Assembly: GCA_964524835.1 (NCBI GenBank)
Contig: CAZGEG010000003.1
Coordinates: 1-64,000 of the forward strand
Length of the DNA stretch: 64,000 nt
Origin: JACRCG01 sp964524835
Lineage (GTDB): Bacteria; Desulfobacterota; Desulfuromonadia; Geobacterales; Pseudopelobacteraceae
Direction of reading: 5' to 3'
A program made the translations under genes and the position numbers. Under the pieces are notes generated by a model. It saw nothing but the letters and a program-made list of their open reading frames with translations. It was not told where the DNA came from and ran no database searches. Positions 55,601 through 63,948 of the stretch are shown piece by piece; position 1 is the first letter of the stretch; every line of letters begins with the position of its first letter.

Positions 55601-55722
55601 GCCTTTACGAGCAGAATGTAATTTTCATGATCAAGCCAAATCAGAAGCGCTACTGGCTTCGCTCCATTGCCCTCCGTGATGCCGACGAAACGTTGATCGA
55701 CCTCTTGGGGCAAGGATATTGA
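52690..55722 (+). CDS. Type IIG-like N6-adenine DNA methyltransferase/restriction enzyme
   Basis: The 1010-residue protein has an N6-adenine methylase core in its middle: the SAM-binding motif ILDPACGSGIFLVGAFKRL near residue 381 and the catalytic motif LIIGNPPF near residue 490, in the order found in Eco57I/type IIG enzymes. The N-terminal ~350 residues contain helical segments and a possible nuclease region (ADKESAEAHIRIALEQAES... PQIYVYHD), but a full PD-(D/E)xK set is not clear. The last ~450 residues would recognise DNA (LEQKRENDGWQFGEGF, SKQIIGVHAPQ). The ATG at 52690 is preferred to a TTG at 52675. The next gene overlaps by four bases. Confidence 0.82.
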   Translation: MSGLIDIKFRDELNGLEMLPADGAQTSLFFVADKESAEAHIRIALEQAESYEAHAVFFRVFPEGDKRSPIPQIYVYHDTDLSLNESRYARIHLRLWNAGVVPLLFILTAGQVKIINCRQEPAIDKTTNGPVYTPFIMLEKMVAANRAFVAREVAAGTLWEDPKFKKEFALEKTAYYKLLNHLNIFRQKLLKFRIMSEPTVNRILVMAILVKYLNDRKDSAENRVFEQGFLRRFSHANNDDLEAIFREKGSCIRLFDHLSGQFNGGIFVLTNNERAELGQADLSPIADFLKGNLDPSSGQMWIWQLYSFQDLPVELISNIYEEFLAKKDAKTKKKGLETKDTNKEGHSSDKGVVYTPPMLVDFLLDQCLPLKAETLSWKILDPACGSGIFLVGAFKRLIQCWRIANNWKQPTHLDLKEILKNCIFGFDEKPEAVLITAFSLCVALCDELEPLVIWKELKFDNLQKRNLLAKDFFEIIESGKFDSHFDLIIGNPPFESKLTTPAAKRVEATSVVNRPKLPDTQLALLFLEQSFRLARKDAAVCLIQPAGPLLYNGNALPFRGYLFDQFAINQVFDFTPLEGALFSKAQVAAAAIIGRNAPATEDKILHVTFRRTRAIKEKLLFELDPYDFHWIARNSIAKRQYVWKANLLGGGRLHRMLERLFADTPTLGEYLEQKRENDGWQFGEGFSVGSGNQQKKLSDIKAITVLPSDEIDSQIEYMTVLEDASWITAKPNVPPVALSQKGIDWNEVKPCEELYFERSRSRNRLIFSPPHVLIREKVESLAIPASFTEEYLVFSKQIIGVHAPQKDTDKLLELADRLNNSGLYGVLAAVVSGRMLVGRASSILKSDIMELPYPDETQDIDLSFWEQALVDDIGNHLIDFRRSGEKSSILSKANRSDLRSFGEMYCNILNPVYKEFRPLSPILMGSFICYPFCFGDTPQIALPQGDTVVPYLEELLHHQPGSRLFINRILRLYEQNVIFMIKPNQKRYWLRSIALRDADETLIDLLGQGY

Positions 55723-56432
55723 GCGCCGTGGCTGACTTCTCCGCCAGACGGATGCTCGGCGGCACCGGAATGTTACTCGGCCTGCCTCACAACTCCCAAT
55801 TCAACAGCGTTGTCGAACTCATCGTACTTTCCCTTCCGTTATTCGCGGAATCTGCGATGCAAGAGAATATTAGCAATGAAAACGGCTTAAACAGGCGCTT
55901 GGCGCGATTCATTACAAATGTGTCCGATAAAAAGGGTTTCCCTTTTTTTGCTGATAACGAAAGTATGGAAGACGAAACGCGTGGTAACAGCCCGGCGGCG
56001 GATATCGGTATTCATCTCAAGATAGATGACATCGCAACCGACCCTCCAAAAATCACCGTTTTTGAAGGAAAGCGGCTGACATCAACTCTACGCCGTGAGC
56101 GCCGTCAAGAATATGTTATTGGCCATGAAAAGGACGGCGAGCATATTCCTTGCGGTGGTATCGAACGGTTCAAATGCACAATTCACGGTAGTGAGTTCAC
56201 ACACGCAGGCATGATCGGCTATCTTCAGGAAGATACTCCGGAAATTTGGTACGAGAAAATAAACTCCTGGATTTCAGATTTGTCCAGTCACTCTTTTGAA
56301 CCTGCTTGGTCGGAGCGGGAACAACTGACACCTCCGGAAACCGTTGGGCGTGTTACCAAATGCACCTCTGTAGCACATCGCACCAAAAGCGAACTTTATT
56401 TGACGCATATCTGGATTAACCTCATACCATAA
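55719..56432 (+). CDS. Restriction cassette partner, possible PD-(D/E)xK nuclease
   Basis: The 237-residue product begins at a TTG that overlaps the methylase stop by four bases (TTGA), so translation is coupled. No known family is evident. A nuclease-like arrangement is visible: ADIGIHLKI around residue 93, followed by KITVFEGKRLTS (E-x-K) near residue 112, which fits the D-(E)xK core of restriction-fold nucleases. A shorter region of His and Cys (HIPCGGIERFKCTIHGSEFTHAG) follows. Together with the upstream methylase it would form a two-gene restriction-modification system. The nuclease role is inferred from motif and position only. Confidence 0.55.
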   Translation: MSAVADFSARRMLGGTGMLLGLPHNSQFNSVVELIVLSLPLFAESAMQENISNENGLNRRLARFITNVSDKKGFPFFADNESMEDETRGNSPAADIGIHLKIDDIATDPPKITVFEGKRLTSTLRRERRQEYVIGHEKDGEHIPCGGIERFKCTIHGSEFTHAGMIGYLQEDTPEIWYEKINSWISDLSSHSFEPAWSEREQLTPPETVGRVTKCTSVAHRTKSELYLTHIWINLIP

Positions 56433-56465
56433 CCCTGATAGCCGACGCCGCTCGACACTTCATCC

Positions 56466-59400
56466 TCACACCCCAACATCCCGCAACAACGCCATCAGAT
56501 CCTCCGCCGAAACCCGCGCGGACGTCTCGGTTCCCTCCAACAGTGAATCTGCCAGATCGCGCTTCTGGTGGTGCAGGGCGACGATTTTTTCCTCGATGGT
56601 GTTGGCCGCCACCAGGCGGTAGACCGTGACCGGCCGATTCTGGCCGATGCGGTGGGCACGATCCGAGGCCTGGTCTTCCACCGCCGGATTCCACCAGGGG
56701 TCCATGTGGATGACGTAATCGGCGGCGGTCAGGTTTAGGCCGACTCCACCCGCTTTGAGGCTGATCAGGAACAGTTCCCCCTCGCCGGACTGGAAGGCGG
56801 CCACCCTGCTCTGCCGCTCTTTCTGCGGAGTCGAGCCGTCGAGATACTGATAACTGATCCCCTCTTTATCCAGATCATTACGCAGGATGGAGAGGTGATC
56901 GACAAACTGGCTGAACACCAGCGCCCGGTGCCCACCCTCGCGCAGTTCGGCGACGATTTCCTGGAATGCCGCCAGCTTGGCGCTCGGGATGCCGCTCCCC
57001 GGCAGCACCAGCTGCGGGTTGCAGCAGGCGCGGCGGAGGCGCATGATCTCGGCCAGGATGCGGATCTGTTTTTCACCTGGCGGTGAGTTCTCCGCGCCGG
57101 CAAGTTTCTCGACCGCTGTGCGCCGCAGCGCTTCGTAAAAGGCGATCTCCTCGCGGGAAAGCTCAATCCGGTGCAGGATATCGGTGCGCGGCGGCAACTC
57201 TTCCAGTACCTGGCTCTTGGTGCGGCGCAGGATGAAGGGGCGGATCAGCCGCTTCAGCAGGGTACGGGCAGGTTTGCTTCCATGCTTTTCAATCTGGATG
57301 GCGAAGCGCGTGCTGAAACTGGTGTGAGAACCGAGCAGGCCGGGGTTGAGGAAGCGGAACAGGTTCCACAGTTCATCGAGGCGGTTTTCCACCGGGGTAC
57401 CGCTGGTGGCAAGGCGAAAGCCGGCTTTCAGCTGCATGGCAGCCTGGGAGCGTTTGGTGGTCATGTTTTTGATCGCCTGGGCCTCGTCCAGCACGGCGGT
57501 TTGCCACGCCACTCCGGTGAGAAGGTCGGCTTCCTGCTGGAACATGGTGTAACTGCAAATGACCAGATCGAACGGCGCCAGCGATTCAATGAACTCCGCA
57601 CGGTTGCCGGTGCCGAAGATGAGCGGATTGAGGGTCGGCGCAAAGCGGCGCGCCTCAATCTCCCAGTTAAAACAAACCGAGGTGGGGGCCAATACCAGCG
57701 CCGGGCCGGCGGCAGCCCTTGTCAGCAGCAGCGCCAGCGCCTGCACCGTCTTGCCCAACCCCATGTCGTCCGCCAGACAGGCGCCCACACCCCAGTGAGC
57801 CAGACGGCAGAGCCAGTCGAAACCTTCGCGTTGATACTCGCGCAGCTCGGCCTGCAGCGTCGGCGGGAGCGTAGGGATAAGCTCCTGGGCGTTCTTGAAA
57901 CGGGCCATATCGATCTTCCACTGCTTATCACCTTTTACTCCGGCGGCGCCCTGTAGGGTTTCTTCGACCAGCGGCGCGATCAGCGGGGTAAAACGGCCGT
58001 TCTTCTCCACCAGTCGCCGCAGATCCTGCAGCTTACGGCGAAATTCTTCCGTCAGAGCCAGGAAATCACCGTCGGCCAGCCGGATGAAACGCCCCGATTC
58101 ACCATCCACCAGCTCCATCAGACGCTGCAGCGACATGACTTCATCATCGGAAACGGCAATTTCGCCGCTCAGAGTAAACCACTCTTTACCGGAGTTGACC
58201 GACAGCTTCATCTTCGGCCATTCGGCTTTTCCCCGCAGTTTGAAGCTTTCCCCTTCCGGCCAGTTGATGCAGAAGCAGTCTGCCTGTCCGGCGACAACTG
58301 TTTTCAGCTCTTCAAGCAGTTCAAGGGATGATTCCGGGTCCTCGAAACGCCAGATGCCGTCCCGTATTTCAGATAGTTCCAGCGCCGGGCAGGCGTCAAT
58401 AAGCTGAGTAAAGTACTGTTTTTCACTCTCCAGCTTTCTGCTCGTCTGCAGCTTTTTACCCTTCACATCGGCTATGACCGTCGCACCGCCGCGACCGGGG
58501 ATAAAGCGGGGGCCTCCCTCACCCAGCGGCAGCAGCACGATCTCCATCACAAGCCCGCCGCTGTTGGGGCGGAGCATAATCTGCAGGCGGCTATCCGGCT
58601 CGACCACATCGGCAGCAGCATTCTCGCCGGCCACGTCGGAATGAATAGTGACGTGGGGCGAGACCGCCGTGATTGCCGCCATCACCTGCGCTTCGCCTGC
58701 CTGCGGTACGGTCAATTTAGCGCCGATAATGCCGGCGATGCGCCGCTGATCAGCCGTCGGCTCGAACAGCAGCAGACGGCTCGTCCCTTCCCATCGGAAA
58801 AATGCGCTGTTCTCGACGTTGATCGCTGGTTTCAGCGTGATGCTAAGATTCCCTTTAACCCGTTTGACCTCCAGGGCAAATTCGCCCTTGGCCACGCTGA
58901 TCTGCTCATCATCATGCAGCGCGTTAAAAACCAGCGGATGCCCTGCCATGGCCCGGATCGCACGCACCGTGTCGAATTCGTAGACTTCTTTGCCGTAATA
59001 GCCATAGCCGCTGCGGTTCTTCTTTATGCACGCCACGATCTCCCGATCCTGCGGCGACAGGAAATCCAGCTTGACGCCATCCTCTTTCAGGCGTTTCAGC
59101 GCCGCATTACGTCCGGTACTCCACCCCTTGCCGCTCTGTTTCTGCTCGATCGGCTGGATATCGACGTAGGTCTCATTACCGGAGAGCATCCAGATGATGC
59201 GGGTCGCCTTTGTTGTACCCTCTTTAGCCGCCGCTGGAGCGGCGCCACCCAATGACATCAGTGCCTTGAGCGAGCGTTCCCAGTTGTCGGCGCTGTCAGC
59301 TTTTTCGCTGATGCTGATAAGCCCCCCTATTTGAAACAGCTGTTCGCCCACGGTGGTCATATCCTTGCCGTCCGGTTTAATCCTTTTGCACAGGAAAGCC

Positions 59401-60644
59401 GCTTCTGCCGAGAGCCAGAAGTAGCCGCATTTTAGCGCCCCGGAGCGGATGCACTCCAATACCTTCAGATGCGGAGTAGCAACGGTCTCCGGCATCCAAT
59501 GGCCAATCAGCGAGTGAAACAGCTGCGACACCGGGCCCAGATTTTGTTCACTGTTGCAGAGCTGCCCCAGTTCCTGCTTGGCGCGGTTTTTCCCCAACTT
59601 GACCTCGGCGTACTGGTAGAGCATCCAGATGACAAACTGCTGGGGGTGGTTGCGCTGTTTGACCACCCATTCGCCCAACTCGACAGCGGCTTGCAACTGC
59701 TGCGGCAGGCCGCTCCGAATCAGCGCCAGCAGATAAAACAGGCCGGAGAGATCGCGGAAAAAGACCTTGCGCTTGCCGCTCTCTTTTTTAAGTGCCGCCA
59801 TCCCCTTCTCAAAATGGGCGATAGCGCGCTCATCATCCCCCTGCTGCACCGCCAGCCAGCCGCGCAGTTCATGCAGCGGCAGTGTGTCACTCTTGTTCAG
59901 GATCACGGTCGCTTTATGGACTTGCCCACGCAGCAGCAACTGTGTCAGGTATAGCTTCAAGGTATCGATAGAGAACTCCATACGGGAGTTTACGAGCTTT
60001 TCCAGCAATCCGAAAGCGGTGTCGGACGGCTGTAGCTGCACAAGTGAGTGTTCAAGATGAAACGAAATGATCGCCATCTGGAGCACTTCCGGCATCTCGT
60101 TGATCCATTCGATGTCAAGCGGTTCAGGGCAGATCAGGGCAAACGGGTGATGTTGATGGAATTCCTGCGGGTAACTGATGCCGCTGTCTAAAAGCAATTT
60201 GGATACTTCAGATGCTTTGCCGCGATACAGAGCGATACGAAGATCCTGCACACAGTGGGCATACGAGCGGTAGTAGAACGTATTCCAGGATTCACGGGGG
60301 GCAATCACGCTCTGCACCGCTTGCGCGTACCGTTCAAAGAACCCTTTCACCTGAGCCTGGCGCACAAGAAAATGTGACAGCAGAGGGTTGCAGCAGTAGG
60401 AACCATTGATATCGACCGCCAGATTGCAGCCAACAAGCTTATCCATTAGCGGCAGCACCAGATTCGGATTCATGATTTTCCCCTGAGCATCCCTTATGTC
60501 GGCCTTCTGGAGGCACTGGGCAAATGGACTGCGGGCAACCGGGGCATACATGACCGCCAGCAGGGCAAGCGCGGCACGCTCATCCGGGAGAAGGGTGGTG
60601 ATCTTATTAAGGAGCGAGATTATATTGTCAGGATGGGTAGCCAT
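56466..60644 (-). CDS. Large SNF2-family DEAD/DEAH helicase
   Basis: The 1392-residue protein has an unusually long N-terminal half (about 900 residues) with helical, TPR-like repeats (residues about 200-400) and an unassigned middle. The SNF2 ATPase follows: motif I LADDMGLGKTVQALALLL near residue 960, DEAQ in VLDEAQAIKN, GTPVENRLDELW, and LRRTKSQVLEELPPRT. The helicase C-terminal domain has YLDGSTPQKERQ, LISLKAGGVGLNLTAADYV and the RAHRIGQ motif. It should move along DNA or remodel protein-DNA complexes. The ATG at 60642-60644 is preferred to a longer start at 60740. It is on the opposite strand to the restriction cassette and may or may not be linked to it. Confidence 0.92.
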   Translation of the reverse strand: MATHPDNIISLLNKITTLLPDERAALALLAVMYAPVARSPFAQCLQKADIRDAQGKIMNPNLVLPLMDKLVGCNLAVDINGSYCCNPLLSHFLVRQAQVKGFFERYAQAVQSVIAPRESWNTFYYRSYAHCVQDLRIALYRGKASEVSKLLLDSGISYPQEFHQHHPFALICPEPLDIEWINEMPEVLQMAIISFHLEHSLVQLQPSDTAFGLLEKLVNSRMEFSIDTLKLYLTQLLLRGQVHKATVILNKSDTLPLHELRGWLAVQQGDDERAIAHFEKGMAALKKESGKRKVFFRDLSGLFYLLALIRSGLPQQLQAAVELGEWVVKQRNHPQQFVIWMLYQYAEVKLGKNRAKQELGQLCNSEQNLGPVSQLFHSLIGHWMPETVATPHLKVLECIRSGALKCGYFWLSAEAAFLCKRIKPDGKDMTTVGEQLFQIGGLISISEKADSADNWERSLKALMSLGGAAPAAAKEGTTKATRIIWMLSGNETYVDIQPIEQKQSGKGWSTGRNAALKRLKEDGVKLDFLSPQDREIVACIKKNRSGYGYYGKEVYEFDTVRAIRAMAGHPLVFNALHDDEQISVAKGEFALEVKRVKGNLSITLKPAINVENSAFFRWEGTSRLLLFEPTADQRRIAGIIGAKLTVPQAGEAQVMAAITAVSPHVTIHSDVAGENAAADVVEPDSRLQIMLRPNSGGLVMEIVLLPLGEGGPRFIPGRGGATVIADVKGKKLQTSRKLESEKQYFTQLIDACPALELSEIRDGIWRFEDPESSLELLEELKTVVAGQADCFCINWPEGESFKLRGKAEWPKMKLSVNSGKEWFTLSGEIAVSDDEVMSLQRLMELVDGESGRFIRLADGDFLALTEEFRRKLQDLRRLVEKNGRFTPLIAPLVEETLQGAAGVKGDKQWKIDMARFKNAQELIPTLPPTLQAELREYQREGFDWLCRLAHWGVGACLADDMGLGKTVQALALLLTRAAAGPALVLAPTSVCFNWEIEARRFAPTLNPLIFGTGNRAEFIESLAPFDLVICSYTMFQQEADLLTGVAWQTAVLDEAQAIKNMTTKRSQAAMQLKAGFRLATSGTPVENRLDELWNLFRFLNPGLLGSHTSFSTRFAIQIEKHGSKPARTLLKRLIRPFILRRTKSQVLEELPPRTDILHRIELSREEIAFYEALRRTAVEKLAGAENSPPGEKQIRILAEIMRLRRACCNPQLVLPGSGIPSAKLAAFQEIVAELREGGHRALVFSQFVDHLSILRNDLDKEGISYQYLDGSTPQKERQSRVAAFQSGEGELFLISLKAGGVGLNLTAADYVIHMDPWWNPAVEDQASDRAHRIGQNRPVTVYRLVAANTIEEKIVALHHQKRDLADSLLEGTETSARVSAEDLMALLRDVGV

Positions 60645-60734
60645 GGGATGCCTTTTTAGTGACGGTAGCACGGGACGATTGAGGCAGCTATAGTAGCAGC
60701 AAGTAGAGGCGATCTCAATATCAACAGCGCTTAT

Positions 60735-60769
60735 AAACAAAACGGGCGACCAAATGGCCGCCCGTTTTT
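60735..60769 (-). terminator. Terminator of the nifDK operon
   Basis: AAAACGGGCG pairs with CGCCCGTTTT (60739-60748 with 60759-60768); on the minus strand it is followed by TTTTGTTTAT. It lies 24 bases after the nifK stop. Confidence 0.88.
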
Positions 60770-60792
60770 ATGCTCTAATAGTCTCTAAAGAT

Positions 60793-62262
60793 TTATCTCA
60801 TCAACTCAAAATAGCGGTCCTCGCACGTCTCATCCTTGATGTCGATAAACTTGTTGCAGATCTCGGTCACCATGTTGACAACACCCTGATAGCCGATCAG
60901 CGGGTAACGGTGCTTGTTGACCCGGTCGAACACCGGGAAGCCGAAGCGGAACAGCGGTACCTTGGCGTCGCGGGTGGCGAACTTGCCGTGGCTGTCGCCG
61001 ATTACGCCATCGACAGGATCGGTCATCAACAGGGAGCGGAGGTGCCAGAGGTCCTTGTTCATGTAGATTGTGCAGCCCTTGCCGTACATGGAGCCGTCCA
61101 GCAGCGCCTGCAGCTCCTTCTCGATCTTCTTGCTGCCGCGACTGCAGATGATGTGGTACGGACGGGCCCCCATCTCCAGCAGGAAGGAGACATAACCCAT
61201 CAGGTAATCCGGGTCGCCGTAGACGGCGAACTTCTTGCCGTGCATGTACTGGTGCGAGTCGGTCACGGCATCCACGGCGCGGCCGCGTTCGTTCTTCAAG
61301 GATGCCGGCACTTCCTTGCCGAACAGCTCGGCCACCTTCATGATGAAGGCGTCGGTCTTCTCGATACCCATGGGCATCGGCATCGTGACATGCTTGCCGG
61401 AGTAGTTGTCCTTGATCCAGCCGAAGGTCTTGGGCGTGGCATGGGGACCGATCGCGATGGTGGCTTTGCCGTTGATCGAGTCGGCGGCGTCCTCCAGCTT
61501 CGTGCCGCCGGCGTAGATATTATAGGTGCCGTCGCAGGGTGAATCAAAGGTATCGGAGATATCGGCCAGCATCGTGTAGGGGATGCCGAACTCCTTCAGG
61601 ATGCGCTTGTATTCGCGGTAGTCGCCGGTATTGAAGTCGCACCCCGGAATCAGGTTCAGCTTGCCGGTGCAGCGCCCCTCGATCTGTTTCCCCTCGGTCA
61701 GGGTCTGCAGGATCGAAACCAGCATCGAGTCATAGCCATGGATATGGGTGCCGTTGAAGCTGGGGGTGTTGGCGTAGGGGGTCGGCAGCTCCTTGGGAAC
61801 AACGGCTTTCTGCTTGGCGTTCTTGATGAAGGCGGTCAGGTCGTCGCCGATGACCTCCGGCATGCAGGAGGTGAAGACCGCGATCATCTTCGGCTTATAG
61901 ATGGCATAGGCGTTCTCCAGCCCTTCATGGAGATTGTTCTGGCCGCCGAACACCGCGCCGTCTTCGGTCATCGAGTCGGACACCGCCGGGGCGGGCTCGC
62001 GGAAATGGCGGTTCAGGGTCGAGCGGTAGTAGGAAGCGCACCCCTGGGAGCCGTGCACGAAGGGGAGGGTCCCTTCAAAGCCGTGTGCAGCCAGCTGCGC
62101 GCCCAGCGGCTGACAGGCGTGGACCGGGTTGATCACCAGCGCCTGGCGGGCGAAGTTCTTCTCCTTGTACTCTTCGGTGTTGATCCAGTTCTGGACCTTT
62201 TCAATTTCTTCCGGTGTGGTTTCGACGATCTTTTTAACTTCAAGGTTCAGTAAGTTTGACAT
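60793..62262 (-). CDS. nifK: Nitrogenase MoFe protein beta chain NifK
   Basis: The 489-residue beta subunit of dinitrogenase shares the P-cluster with NifD. The three P-cluster cysteines are visible in NPVHACQPLGAQLAAHG, HGSQGCASYYRSTLNRHF and FTSCMPEVIGDD, and a C-terminal DPDYLMGYVSFLLEMG segment is also typical. The length is slightly shorter than Azotobacter NifK and usual for the anaerobic group. The ATG at 62260-62262 follows AAAGGAGATATACC. It is the last gene of the operon and lies 193 bp after nifD, which is a wide gap for this pair. Confidence 0.97.
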   Translation of the reverse strand: MSNLLNLEVKKIVETTPEEIEKVQNWINTEEYKEKNFARQALVINPVHACQPLGAQLAAHGFEGTLPFVHGSQGCASYYRSTLNRHFREPAPAVSDSMTEDGAVFGGQNNLHEGLENAYAIYKPKMIAVFTSCMPEVIGDDLTAFIKNAKQKAVVPKELPTPYANTPSFNGTHIHGYDSMLVSILQTLTEGKQIEGRCTGKLNLIPGCDFNTGDYREYKRILKEFGIPYTMLADISDTFDSPCDGTYNIYAGGTKLEDAADSINGKATIAIGPHATPKTFGWIKDNYSGKHVTMPMPMGIEKTDAFIMKVAELFGKEVPASLKNERGRAVDAVTDSHQYMHGKKFAVYGDPDYLMGYVSFLLEMGARPYHIICSRGSKKIEKELQALLDGSMYGKGCTIYMNKDLWHLRSLLMTDPVDGVIGDSHGKFATRDAKVPLFRFGFPVFDRVNKHRYPLIGYQGVVNMVTEICNKFIDIKDETCEDRYFELMR

Positions 62263-62378
62263 GGTATATCTCCTTTGGTGGGAAACCAATCCGTTACACC
62301 ACCATTGTTTTTATTTTGCATTTCCCAACGGGGTCCGATTTTGATGCCAGGTCGGTGGCGGGTGAGGATTTCGGCGGA

Positions 62379-62397
62379 GACGTAGCAGCGCTACGTC
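62379..62397. repeat. Palindrome in the nifD-nifK gap
   Basis: GACGTAGC and GCTACGTC flank AGC, with further imperfect complementarity outside (GGCGGGTGAGGATTTCGG near 62357-62374 against CCGAAACCCGCCGCC near 62411-62425). The whole 193-base gap thus can fold into a long stem and resembles a REP-type intergenic element. Confidence 0.65.
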
Positions 62398-62455
62398 GCA
62401 CAACGATAATCCGAAACCCGCCGCCGAAATGGCGCAAAAGCGGGCGCCGCACTAC

Positions 62456-63901
62456 CTAGAATGGTGCCTTCACCAGCTTCCAGGTCGGGCTGTTCACCGC
62501 CATATCCACATCGCGGGCAAAGATCTCGAAACCCTTGTAGCCGTGGTAGGGACCGGAGTAATCCCAGCTGTGCATCTGGCGGAACGGGATCCCCATCTTC
62601 TGGAACACGTATTTTTCCTTGATGCCGCTGCCGATCAGGTCCGGCTTGAGCGCATCGGCAAACTTCTCGAACTCGTACTCGGAAGGATCATCGTAGACTA
62701 CCGTGGCATCCGGCATCTCCGGGGCGGTACGGTCATAGTCGTCGGTGTGGGCAAATTCATAACCGGAGCCGACACAGTCCATCCCCAGGTCCTCATAGGC
62801 GCCGATCGTGTGGCGGGGACGGAGGCCTCCCACCAGCAGCATGACTTTCTTCCCTTCCAGGCGCGGACGGTACTCGTCGATGATGCCCTGCATGATCGGC
62901 TCGTACTTGGCGATGGCCTGTTCGACTTTGTCCTGGATGTTCTGATCAAAACGGGCCCCGATGGCACGCAGGCTTTCCCTGATCTTGGTCGGGCCGAAGA
63001 AGTTGAATTCCAGCCAGGGGATGCCGAACTTCTCTTCCATGACCTTGCACATGTAATTCATGGAGCGATAGCAGTGGATCAGGTTCAGCTTGACGGTATG
63101 GGTGGCGGCAATTTTTTCCAGTTCGCCGTCGCCGGTCCAGACCGATTTTACGTTCAGGCCGATCTCTTCCAGCAGGGATTTGGCCGACCAGACGTCGCCG
63201 CCGATGTTGTAGTCGCCGATCAGGGAGATGTCATAGGGGCTCTCCGGCTCGGCAAATTCGCGGGTGCCGATGATGTAGTCGCGAATCGTGTCGTTGGAGA
63301 TGTGGTGTCCAAGCGACTGGGACACGCCGCGGAACCCCTCGCAGTTACAGGGGATGATCGGGATTTCCAGTTCCTTGGCGGAAGCCTTGGCCACCGAGTT
63401 GATGTCGTCGCCGATCAGGCCGACCGGGCACTCGGACAGGACCGAAATCCCCTTGGCCAGCGGAAACAGATCATGCGCCTCTTCCAGAAGGGTTTTCAGT
63501 TTTTTGTCGCCGCCGTAGACGATGTCCTTTTCCTGGAAGTCGGAGGTGAACTGCATCGGAAAACTGGTAACGCCGGTGATGCCGCTCATCAGGTTGCGCC
63601 TGGTGCCCCAGGAGTACCAGCCGCAGCCGACCGGGCCATGGGAAACGTGAACCATGTCGCGGATCGGGCCCCAGACAACCCCCTTGGCGCCGGCATAGGC
63701 ACAGCCGCGGGCGCTCATCACGCCGGGAACGGTCTTCTTGTTGGACTTAACCGACGCACAGCCGGAGGCGGCGTCATTGGGCGCCAGATGCGGGGCGCGC
63801 TTTTTCCTGGCCTTTTCGGGATAGACCGACAGGGCCTCATCGATCATGGCCTGGGTCGATTCCTTGGTGATGCCTTCTATTTTCCGTATCTTGTCTGACA
63901 T
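62456..63901 (-). CDS. nifD: Nitrogenase MoFe protein alpha chain NifD
   Basis: The 481-residue alpha subunit binds the iron-molybdenum cofactor. P-cluster cysteines appear in SARGCAYAGAKG, GPVGCGWYSWG and SECPVGLIGDD. The cofactor ligands are the Cys in NLIHCYRSMNYM (near residue 270) and the His in QMHSWDYSGPYHGY (near residue 445). All residues needed for a molybdenum enzyme are present, and the HSWDYSGPYHG context fits Nif and not Vnf or Anf. AAAGGAGACATATT precedes the ATG. nifH is expected immediately upstream, beyond the right edge. Confidence 0.97.
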   Translation of the reverse strand: MSDKIRKIEGITKESTQAMIDEALSVYPEKARKKRAPHLAPNDAASGCASVKSNKKTVPGVMSARGCAYAGAKGVVWGPIRDMVHVSHGPVGCGWYSWGTRRNLMSGITGVTSFPMQFTSDFQEKDIVYGGDKKLKTLLEEAHDLFPLAKGISVLSECPVGLIGDDINSVAKASAKELEIPIIPCNCEGFRGVSQSLGHHISNDTIRDYIIGTREFAEPESPYDISLIGDYNIGGDVWSAKSLLEEIGLNVKSVWTGDGELEKIAATHTVKLNLIHCYRSMNYMCKVMEEKFGIPWLEFNFFGPTKIRESLRAIGARFDQNIQDKVEQAIAKYEPIMQGIIDEYRPRLEGKKVMLLVGGLRPRHTIGAYEDLGMDCVGSGYEFAHTDDYDRTAPEMPDATVVYDDPSEYEFEKFADALKPDLIGSGIKEKYVFQKMGIPFRQMHSWDYSGPYHGYKGFEIFARDVDMAVNSPTWKLVKAPF

Positions 63902-63924
63902 AATATGTCTCCTTTATTTTTCAC

Positions 63925-63948
63925 CACGAAGACACGAAGTACACGAAG
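63925..63948. repeat. Three direct CACGAAG repeats upstream of nifD
   Basis: CACGAAG occurs at 63925-63931, 63933-63939 and 63942-63948, within a CACCACGAAGACACGAAGTA phrase that I have seen as a common intergenic repeat. The rest of 63902-64000 shows no gene and should lie between nifH and nifD. Confidence 0.6.

Noticed and set aside
62429..63898. Long open frame (489 codons) on the plus strand opposite nifD
   Set aside because: It mirrors nifD exactly, has no family resemblance and arises from the GC-rich codon use of the real gene.
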